In this document: positions 1 to 5,227 of the stretch, piece by piece
Numbering within the stretch: position 1 is the first letter of the stretch
Layout: each line of letters starts with the position of its first letter
Origin: Bacteriovoracaceae bacterium UBA6144
GTDB lineage: Bacteria; Bdellovibrionota; Bacteriovoracia; Bacteriovoracales; Bacteriovoracaceae
DNA: 5,251 bases
Direction of reading: 5' to 3'
Assembly (NCBI GenBank): GCA_002435705.1
Contig: DIVA01000028.1
Span: 44,356 to 49,606 of the forward strand
Notes under the pieces: model-generated
Database searches by the model: none
Told to the model about the DNA's origin: nothing
Seen by the model: the letters and a program-made list of their open reading frames with translations, nothing else
Made by a program: the position numbers and the translations under genes

Positions 1-219
1 AGCGCTTTGATATCTTATGCCGGCGAAGCAGGTATAGTGGTGGAGCTTAAGAAAGGATTTAAATTTAAGAATGTAAAAGAAGATCTCGAAAAAATAAATC
101 AAAAGCTTTCTCATCAAATGAAAGTGATCCTCTCTCATCCTGCTTTTCCCGTGGATGTGAGACATAATATCAAAATTGATCGCGTCGCTTTAAGCGCGTG
201 GGCAAAAGGTAGAGTATGA
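1..219 (+). CDS. oleC: OleC beta-lactone synthetase, C-terminal fragment (5' end outside window)
   Basis: This is the last 72 codons of a reading frame that is open at the left edge of the window and stops with TGA at 217-219. The tail carries HPAFPVDVRHNIKIDR followed by an Ala/Trp-rich end. I recognise this as the C-terminal signature of OleC, an ANL-superfamily (AMP-forming ligase) enzyme. The Lys at fragment residue 58 (codon 172-174) sits where the family has its conserved C-terminal-domain lysine. OleC was first called an acyl-CoA synthetase-like protein and was later shown to convert 2-alkyl-3-hydroxyalkanoic acids to cis-beta-lactones, using ATP, in long-chain olefin synthesis. The next gene encodes OleD and overlaps by four bases (ATGA), which supports both the identification and translational coupling. 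A TTG codon at 7 is not a real start; the gene continues to the left. The adenylation domain is not visible, so the call rests on the tail motif and the neighbour. Confidence 0.85.
   Translation, partial: SALISYAGEAGIVVELKKGFKFKNVKEDLEKINQKLSHQMKVILSHPAFPVDVRHNIKIDRVALSAWAKGRV
204..216 (+). promoter_or_regulatory. Ribosome binding site of oleD inside oleC
   Basis: AAAAGG at 204-209 lies six bases before the ATG at 216, a good Shine-Dalgarno match at good spacing. It fixes the oleD start within the ATGA overlap with oleC. This suggests coupled translation, so no separate promoter is needed between the two genes. Confidence 0.7.
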
Positions 220-1262
220 AAATTCTTGTTACCGGTGGCGGTGGTTTTTTAGGCACCTGGATTATTAAAGAGCTGCTTAAAAACCCCAGTTACATGATCA
301 CTAATATGTCTCGTCACAAGTATTCTCACTTGGAAGACCTAGGTGTGCCCACGATGCAAGGAGACATTACTAAACTGGAAGACGTTGAACGCGTTTTGCG
401 GGAAGGTTTTGATGTGGTTTTTCATGTCGCTTCTCTGGTTGGGATGTGGGGGAAGAAAGAAGTTTTTGATGCGATCAATATTCAAGGGACACAAAACCTC
501 CTAGAAGTCTCCCAACGCATGGGGGTTAAGCGTTTTGTCTACACCGGTTCTCCTAGTTCAGTCTTTGGTCGCGGCGGTCACGCAGGAGCAGACGAGACGC
601 TCCCTTACCCCGAAGAGCATTTAGGTCATTATCCACGCACCAAGGCCATAGCTGAAAAGATGGTGCTTGAGGCCAATGGTGCTGATATGAAAACCGTGAG
701 CTTAAGACCTCATCTGGTCTGGGGCCCTGGGGATGTGAATCTTCTTCCACGAGTCATCAATCAAGCTCGCGTAGGAAAGCTTAAAATGATCGGAAACGGA
801 GACAATCAAGTAGATGTGATCTATGTCGAAGAAGCCGCACGCGCTCATGTGCTGGCCATGCACGCTCTGGATGGGGAGGCGATTGCCGCAGGTAAGGCCT
901 ATTTTCTGGGCCAAGGCCCGGTGAGACTTTGGGATTTTATCGAAAAAGTATTAAAACACGCTGAGATTGATCCACCACAAGCTTCAGTTTCTCTGAGCAT
1001 GGCCCAATTTTTGGGATGGATGTTTGAGAAACTCTGGACACTCCTTGGTATTTTTTCTCCCGAACCACCTGTTACGCGTTTCGTGGCCCTCAACATGGGA
1101 ACCGATCATTGGTTCTCCCATGAAAGAGCGGAGAAAGAGTTAGGCTGGAAGCCACAGATTTCAATCGATCAAGGTCTAGAGATTCTTTTTCAAGAAAAAA
1201 AGAAAAGAAAATTTGAAGTCAATGCACAAGCTCTCTCAACACAGACCAATACCCAGAACTAA
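216..1262 (+). CDS. oleD: OleD, NAD(P)H-dependent 2-alkyl-3-ketoalkanoate reductase
   Basis: A 348-residue extended short-chain dehydrogenase/reductase, cytosolic with no signal peptide. The N-terminal Rossmann motif TGGGGFLG is at residues 6-13. The active site has SPSSVFG at 112-118 and YPRTK, with Tyr139 and Lys143 as the catalytic pair. RPHLVWGPGD (164-173) and the AAGKAYF segment near 224-230 resemble OleD proteins. In the Ole pathway OleD reduces the beta-keto acid made by OleA to 2-alkyl-3-hydroxyalkanoate, the OleC substrate. The C-terminal region has a hydrophobic stretch (about 261-281), then HWFSHERAEKELGW, the usual end of this fold. After that comes an unusual Lys-rich tail (about 327-348). 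The tail crosses an in-frame A AAA AAG run, and its last 14 codons overlap the convergent desaturase gene. A generic 3-beta-hydroxysteroid dehydrogenase-type SDR is the alternative, but the oleC neighbour favours OleD. Confidence 0.87.
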   Translation: MKILVTGGGGFLGTWIIKELLKNPSYMITNMSRHKYSHLEDLGVPTMQGDITKLEDVERVLREGFDVVFHVASLVGMWGKKEVFDAINIQGTQNLLEVSQRMGVKRFVYTGSPSSVFGRGGHAGADETLPYPEEHLGHYPRTKAIAEKMVLEANGADMKTVSLRPHLVWGPGDVNLLPRVINQARVGKLKMIGNGDNQVDVIYVEEAARAHVLAMHALDGEAIAAGKAYFLGQGPVRLWDFIEKVLKHAEIDPPQASVSLSMAQFLGWMFEKLWTLLGIFSPEPPVTRFVALNMGTDHWFSHERAEKELGWKPQISIDQGLEILFQEKKKRKFEVNAQALSTQTNTQN

Positions 1263-2181
1263 GACTAGATTGTTGTAAAAGATTTTTTGATTTTAAAAGT
1301 TGGTGAAACTTTTTAAGTTTGTGCGGAGGCACGGTCGCAAGGATGTGGTGCTCCAGATGGTAATTCACAAAATGTGGTGCGACGGTGAGACGCTCGAGCA
1401 CGTTGGCTTGAGTGGTGCGAGTGTTTAAAAGAGGGTTATCGGTGTTGATATCTTTAGTCGCTCCATGTTCAGCAGCGTTTCTGATGCGGCTAAAGAGCAT
1501 GTAGAAGGTAAACCACGCGAGCCACCACGACAGGTATATTTCAGGTCGTTTGATCAGGATAAATAAGCTCAAGATGAGAGCATGAAAAATCACCGTAGGA
1601 TATAGACCACGAATGAGTCCAGAGAGCTGTTTTAAAAGAGTGGGTTTGGTGGATTTTTTTGTTTTGTCATAAGAGAGCTGATACTTCACAAGCCCCGCGT
1701 TCATTTTGATCACAATGATAAAAATTTTAAGACCCGTCACTCCAGTCATGTCTCGTATGACTTTTCTAAAAAAACTTTTCTGATGAACGGGATAAGCTTC
1801 ATAGTTTGAGCGATCAGGGTCCTGAGCTGTGCCAGCGGTGCGATGATGCTCAAGATGATAAGTGCGGTAGCGGTCGAGGTCGGCCAGCACGGGAGCAGCG
1901 CAGAGCCACCGGCCGAGGATGGTGTTGAGGACAGGCGTTTTAAAAAGGGTCCCGTGAGCTGCATCGTGCATCAGGATCGCCAGTCCCAACTGTCGGTTAG
2001 CGAGGATGATCAGAGTGATAAACCACGCGAGAGGGTACGGGTAGAAATATATGAGTGCAAAGCTCAGAAATAGCAGCGCGTAGCCTGTGACTAGACTCAA
2101 GGCCCCGCGGAGGTCTGATTTTTCGAGGAGCTCCTGGAGGGTCTCTCTGGGAATTTCTTTGAGGAGTTCAGAGACTTTCAT
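1219..2181 (-). CDS. Membrane fatty-acid desaturase (three histidine boxes)
   Basis: A 320-residue integral membrane protein of the di-iron fatty acid desaturase superfamily. Box 1 is HDAAH (72-76), box 2 is HLEHH (109-113) and box 3 is HLEHH (275-279). Further His residues (for example His239 in the AEHG context) could be extra iron ligands. The DPD after box 2 (121-123) and the NTRTT segment (253-257) before box 3 are typical of bacterial family members. Hydrophobic segments lie near 30-48, 50-66, 148-160, 194-210 and 216-232. The expected reaction is O2-dependent insertion of a double bond into an acyl chain, using electrons from a ferredoxin or similar donor. Regiochemistry and substrate cannot be read from the sequence. 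It converges on oleD with a 44-base 3' overlap. Upstream there is no clear Shine-Dalgarno sequence; a promoter-like pair lies so close that a leaderless transcript is plausible. A hydroxylase or ketolase of the same fold is a less likely alternative. Confidence 0.88.
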   Translation of the reverse strand: MKVSELLKEIPRETLQELLEKSDLRGALSLVTGYALLFLSFALIYFYPYPLAWFITLIILANRQLGLAILMHDAAHGTLFKTPVLNTILGRWLCAAPVLADLDRYRTYHLEHHRTAGTAQDPDRSNYEAYPVHQKSFFRKVIRDMTGVTGLKIFIIVIKMNAGLVKYQLSYDKTKKSTKPTLLKQLSGLIRGLYPTVIFHALILSLFILIKRPEIYLSWWLAWFTFYMLFSRIRNAAEHGATKDINTDNPLLNTRTTQANVLERLTVAPHFVNYHLEHHILATVPPHKLKKFHQLLKSKNLLQQSSLSSGYWSVLRELVH

Positions 2182-2187
2182 GCTTTC

Positions 2188-2215
2188 ATTCTACGAGATA
2201 ATGCTAAAATCTCAA
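2188..2215 (-). promoter_or_regulatory. Putative desaturase promoter, possibly leaderless
   Basis: On the minus strand TTGAGA (2215-2210) is followed by a 16-base spacer and TAGAAT (2193-2188). Each hexamer is one mismatch from the sigma-70 consensus. The -10 element ends seven bases before the ATG (2181), so initiation would fall at or beside the start codon. A second -10-like TAAAAT at 2228-2223 has no convincing -35 and would give a leader of about 35-40 bases. This is motif reading only. Confidence 0.38.
2197..2210 (+). promoter_or_regulatory. Putative -10 region of the lipoprotein gene
   Basis: GATAAT (2197-2202) and TGCTAAAAT (2202-2210) overlap by one base. The second reads as an extended -10 element, TGN plus TAAAAT. 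A matching -35 is weak, as expected if the extended -10 is the one used. Transcription would start near 2217, leaving a leader of about 34 bases before the ATG at 2251. The element lies over the spacer and -35 of the divergent desaturase promoter candidate. Confidence 0.35.
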
Positions 2216-2250
2216 AAGAGACATTTTATCCACTCAGACTTTGAGGCCCT

Positions 2251-3039
2251 ATGCTTAAACTTCTGCTTCTATCATTGCTTACAAGCTGTGCCGCCCTTAA
2301 GGTGGACTACAAGATGCCTAACCACCGCTTCATGGACCCAGAGACCCGGGGGACCAATGTGATTAAGGAGCGTTCGTGGTTTATCTTAACTCAGATGAGC
2401 GCCGCCAAGGAGCTCGAGTTGTCGAGCGTCTCGACCAATTTTGTCTTCCCCGGCGAGACAGTGAGTGATAACCAGGCCTTCAGTGACTCACTTATGCTGG
2501 GACTGCAGGCGGGCCTTGGTATCATGCCTTTTCTCGATGTTCACTACCGCGTGGACCACGATGCACCCTCGATGCTGATCACTAAAATTCAGCTTCTCGG
2601 TGGCAGTGTCAAAGATCTTAGCGAGGGCCACAAGCTCGCTCTCTGGGGCGGGGTGGGGAGTATGAGTGAGAGTGATAATCTCACGATCTCAAACGGGGAC
2701 GGCTCGATCAAACGCAGTTATGAGGGAGAGCTTTCGGTGCGCGCCTATGAAGGAGGTCTGAGCTATGGCTATCGCTTCTCGCCGATCTTTATGAGCTACG
2801 TGAATCTCGTTCACGCCCGCTTTAACGCGAACTCCATGCTCACTAGTCCTTCGAACCCGACGGTGATCGTGCGCGGGATGACCAATCAAAACGCGGCGAA
2901 CCTCGGTGTGAAGTTCGGCTACTCTCAGCGCGTGTACACGCACCTGGAGCTAGGCTACTCCATGGTCGAGTGGCGCGAGCGCGAAAGATTCAAGTATGAC
3001 GGCATGTCCTTCGGCGCGACCTTCGGGATTGGATTCTGA
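2251..3039 (+). CDS. Predicted outer-membrane lipoprotein with beta-barrel-like body
   Basis: A 262-residue protein I do not recognise as a named family. It starts with a short signal sequence (one Lys, then a Leu-rich stretch) ending in a lipobox, LTSC, so Cys13 should be lipidated and become residue 1. Ala follows the Cys rather than Asp, which under the enterobacterial Lol rule fits outer-membrane sorting. From about residue 80 the sequence alternates polar and hydrophobic residues, with many Gly and aromatic residues in strand-like blocks (about 80-101, 108-118, 127-139, 158-192, 204-241). It closes with MSFGATFGIGF. A terminal Phe after an alternating strand is typical of outer-membrane beta-barrels folded by the BAM machinery. 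The start at 2251 is supported by GAGG at 2243-2246 (four-base spacing) and by the lipobox. GC content is clearly higher than in the next two genes (57-58% in two sampled 60-base lines). It may be a small membrane barrel or a periplasm-facing lipid-anchored beta-barrel. Confidence 0.7.
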   Translation: MLKLLLLSLLTSCAALKVDYKMPNHRFMDPETRGTNVIKERSWFILTQMSAAKELELSSVSTNFVFPGETVSDNQAFSDSLMLGLQAGLGIMPFLDVHYRVDHDAPSMLITKIQLLGGSVKDLSEGHKLALWGGVGSMSESDNLTISNGDGSIKRSYEGELSVRAYEGGLSYGYRFSPIFMSYVNLVHARFNANSMLTSPSNPTVIVRGMTNQNAANLGVKFGYSQRVYTHLELGYSMVEWRERERFKYDGMSFGATFGIGF

Positions 3040-3053
3040 GTAGTTAAGGCTCA

Positions 3054-3069
3054 ATGAACAAAGGTTCAT
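3054..3069 (+). other. Small perfect inverted repeat after the lipoprotein gene
   Basis: ATGAAC (3054-3059) pairs with GTTCAT (3064-3069) around a four-base loop, 15 bases after the lipoprotein stop. Only a short TTTT (3077-3080) follows, eight bases away, so it is a poor intrinsic terminator. It could be a weak terminator, an operator for the gene at 3126, or chance. The rest of the 86-base gap shows nothing I can support apart from the ribosome binding site at its right end. Confidence 0.3.
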
Positions 3070-3116
3070 CTGTAGATTTTCTCTAGTCTCTGGGCAGACG
3101 GGAGCCTCTGTCTTAG

Positions 3117-3126
3117 AAAGGCTGCA
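3117..3126 (+). promoter_or_regulatory. Ribosome binding site of the gene at 3126
   Basis: AAAGG at 3117-3121 lies four bases before the ATG at 3126. It is a reasonable Shine-Dalgarno match at slightly short spacing, and it agrees with the signal peptide that begins at this ATG. Confidence 0.5.
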
Positions 3127-4094
3127 TGAAAATTATCTACCTGCTCGTAATTATTTTTGCGACTTCATCTTTTGCCGCCCAAGATCGCCCGGCACTGAGA
3201 CAGAGTTATTTTTCTGTCGTGGGTCTTTTTCAGCGAATGCATCAAGGTCTTGCTCGAAAGAGTGTGCCGCTTAAAAACCTCAAGATTGATTACCAAGACA
3301 CGTTCACAGTGGATCTTTTAACTCGCGCAAGTGAAGGCATGAGCCGTTTACCTTCTGAAGAGGCCACTTTTACTTTTACTAATTCTAAAGATGAAGTGGA
3401 TGGATTTTACGTGGACATGGGACTCTGTCGTGGTTACTCATCCCTTAGACGCAAGATGCGTTTCATGGGATTCTTTGACCCAACACTCGCTGCTCCAGAT
3501 CGCACAGATAAGCGGGCCTATAAAAAGTTTTATAAAAAAATTGTGAAAGACATAAGAAACTTCCGTCCACGAATCATTCCTGGTTTTAGCAGTCTTCAGG
3601 AAATGAGTCAGGATCCTATTCTAAAATCAATGCTGCAGTGGCAAGTCTTGCATGAGTGGAGAAATAAAAATTTCTTCCAAGGAACGGGGACGCGTGATCT
3701 TTTGCGAGGCACTTTTAAGAAGACTTCTTATGAGGCTCTTCTCTCGTTGCGAGAGCGAATCGTTCAAAACGCTGCTCTCAATCATAATACGATGGTGTGG
3801 CTCAGCGAAAAAAAGAGCTCTTGGATTCATGTGTTGGAAGCCTATGCGGTCAGTGAGGTGAGTTCTACGGGTGAATTTAAAATTTATTTTTGGAATGATA
3901 AATTTTTAGATCTCACAAAAGCTCACTCCATATTGACTGTGAGTGGTGATGGGAAATTAACATATGATGATTTTTTGCAGACGCGTGTGTTGCATGCCAT
4001 GGGAATTACGAAAGAGAATGATGGTGAAATGATTTTGCTCTCGCAGAGGAGAAAAGAGTTCTGCCTGAGTAATCCGAGCAAATGCTTCAACTAA
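3126..4094 (+). CDS. Exported protein of unknown function, possible papain-fold cysteine hydrolase
   Basis: A 322-residue protein I cannot assign to a named family. It begins with a Sec signal peptide: Lys2, a hydrophobic core at about 3-13, and a likely signal peptidase I site near SSFAA at 14-18. The start at 3126 is supported by this peptide and by AAAGG four bases upstream. Residues 94-106 read FYVDMGLCRGYSS, a strand followed by Cys101 at a helix start, like the GxCxGxS nucleophile region of several papain-like clans. Residues 235-242 read HVLEAYAV, followed by the strand KIYFWND (252-258). That is the spacing expected for a catalytic His and then Asn257/Asp258. This is my inference, not a family match. 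A segment near 271-283 (SGDGKLTYDDF) resembles half an EF-hand but lacks the first Asp. The middle (about 130-215) is basic and helical in character. It lies 48 bases before another secreted cysteine peptidase gene and probably acts in the periplasm or outside the cell. Confidence 0.6.
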   Translation: MKIIYLLVIIFATSSFAAQDRPALRQSYFSVVGLFQRMHQGLARKSVPLKNLKIDYQDTFTVDLLTRASEGMSRLPSEEATFTFTNSKDEVDGFYVDMGLCRGYSSLRRKMRFMGFFDPTLAAPDRTDKRAYKKFYKKIVKDIRNFRPRIIPGFSSLQEMSQDPILKSMLQWQVLHEWRNKNFFQGTGTRDLLRGTFKKTSYEALLSLRERIVQNAALNHNTMVWLSEKKSSWIHVLEAYAVSEVSSTGEFKIYFWNDKFLDLTKAHSILTVSGDGKLTYDDFLQTRVLHAMGITKENDGEMILLSQRRKEFCLSNPSKCFN

Positions 4095-4142
4095 TCAAAA
4101 GCTTCCTCTTGTGTTTTGAAGTCATCGTCTTAAGATTTAAGG

Positions 4143-5222
4143 ATGAAATATTTTATCCTTGGCATTCTTTTTTCAACGCTCGCTCAAGCTAGTTGCGAGA
4201 ACACCAACTTCTATCTGACAAAGCCGCATCTCTTTGAGTTGCCGATTGTGAATCAGGGAGACATGAGCACCTGCTATGCTCACTCTCTGGCCCAGCTTTA
4301 TAATATTGATAAGGGTGAAGGTAAAAAGATTATGCATCCTTACTGGATTGCCTACAATCACAAGCATCGTTATCTGCACTGGAGTCCTCGAAAGCTTGAT
4401 TACTCACTGATGAGTTGGGCACAAAGAGATTTAAAAAAAACTGGTAGCTGTGAACCTTTGCAGGTGCAGATGCGCTTAGATGCTCTTAAGCAAGGTGTGG
4501 GCTATACGGATGACCAGTTAATGTATGCCTTTAGCTACTTTTTCAAATATAAAAATCTTAGATCCATTGCGACGCCTGAAAAATTTGAAAAAGTCTTCAA
4601 AGGGTATCTCTTTAAAATTCAAGAGCGCTCTTTTGATTTTGAGAAGCCTTGGACTCACGATGAGCTCTATTCCATCCTGGCCCCTCTCAGAGAAAAGATG
4701 AGTGGAATAGGGATGATGACTTTTTTAAAACGACACGTTCTAAATGATTGTCCTCGTAATGAAGTGACAGACATCTTGTCTTCTTTTGGTCGCAAACGTG
4801 AGTCTAACCAGAATCTCGGGACTCGGATTGAGACCTTACTGGCTGAGAGTAAGACCGTTGGAATCGGTTACTGCGCCAAACCTGTTTATACCCGTGATCC
4901 CGCAAGCTCGAAAGATATTACCATCAAGCCGCGTCTTTTGAGAGCGGCTAGTTTAAAGTGTGGTGCTCATTATTCAGTATTGGTGGGATCAAGAAAGGTG
5001 CAAACAGAGAAAGGGGAGAGCTGTGAGTATTTACTGCGCAATACTTATGGCGAAGGACAGTGGGCCCATGCATCGATGAATTGTTTTTGTTACGATGTGA
5101 TGACTGAAACATTTAAAGACTGCAAATCCACGGATGTGGCGGTCAATATGCGTAATCTTGGCTGTTGGGTGGATCGCGAGAAGATGCTTAACAACACCTA
5201 CGACATTTCTTATTTGAAATAA
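4143..5222 (+). CDS. Secreted papain-like (C1-type) cysteine peptidase
   Basis: A 359-residue exported protein. The signal peptide runs to about residue 16 (cleavage after LAQA). The next residues are Ser-Cys, but Gln at -3 argues against a lipobox. The papain-type active site is visible in order: Gln38 (oxyanion hole) and Cys44 in NQGDMSTCYAHS; His276 in CGAHYSVLVGS; Asn300 in LLRNTYGEGQW, which matches the NSWGxGW region of papain. The Cys44-His276 gap is 232 residues against about 134 in papain, so roughly 100 extra residues lie between the two lobes (perhaps 105-235). Eleven cysteines in the full sequence suggest disulfides formed outside the cytoplasm. There is no obvious pro-region between the signal peptide and the catalytic domain. 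The ATG is preceded directly by AAGG with no spacing, an odd arrangement, but an in-frame stop at 4131 and the signal peptide leave little choice of start. Substrate is unknown. It may be co-transcribed with the gene at 3126. Confidence 0.82.
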   Translation: MKYFILGILFSTLAQASCENTNFYLTKPHLFELPIVNQGDMSTCYAHSLAQLYNIDKGEGKKIMHPYWIAYNHKHRYLHWSPRKLDYSLMSWAQRDLKKTGSCEPLQVQMRLDALKQGVGYTDDQLMYAFSYFFKYKNLRSIATPEKFEKVFKGYLFKIQERSFDFEKPWTHDELYSILAPLREKMSGIGMMTFLKRHVLNDCPRNEVTDILSSFGRKRESNQNLGTRIETLLAESKTVGIGYCAKPVYTRDPASSKDITIKPRLLRAASLKCGAHYSVLVGSRKVQTEKGESCEYLLRNTYGEGQWAHASMNCFCYDVMTETFKDCKSTDVAVNMRNLGCWVDREKMLNNTYDISYLK

Positions 5223-5227
5223 AAAAA

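Noticed and set aside
553..1096. Minus-strand open frames of 65-70 codons inside oleD
   Set aside because: They lie wholly within a well-supported SDR coding frame, have no recognisable motifs and no ribosome binding sites I could support.
1746..2362. Open frames of 72, 76 and 91 codons across the desaturase and the start of the lipoprotein gene
   Set aside because: They are in other frames of genes with clear motifs (histidine boxes, lipobox) and their translations look like frame shadows.
2689..2943. 84-codon minus-strand frame inside the lipoprotein gene
   Set aside because: It is Arg/His/Val-rich as expected for an antisense shadow of GC-rich coding sequence, and shows no domain.
3047..3107. 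AGGCTC (3047-3052) and GAGCCT (3102-3107) as a long-range stem
   Set aside because: Six bases paired across a 49-base loop is expected by chance and there is no supporting T tract.
3936..3974. EF-hand-like calcium loop SGDGKLTYDDF in the protein at 3126
   Set aside because: The first loop position is Thr instead of Asp and there is no paired second hand; a beta-turn is a simpler reading.
4195..4198. Second lipobox at Cys18 of the peptidase
   Set aside because: The sequence before Cys18 is Gln-Ala-Ser; Gln at -3 is not normal for a lipobox, while LAQA fits signal peptidase I cleavage.
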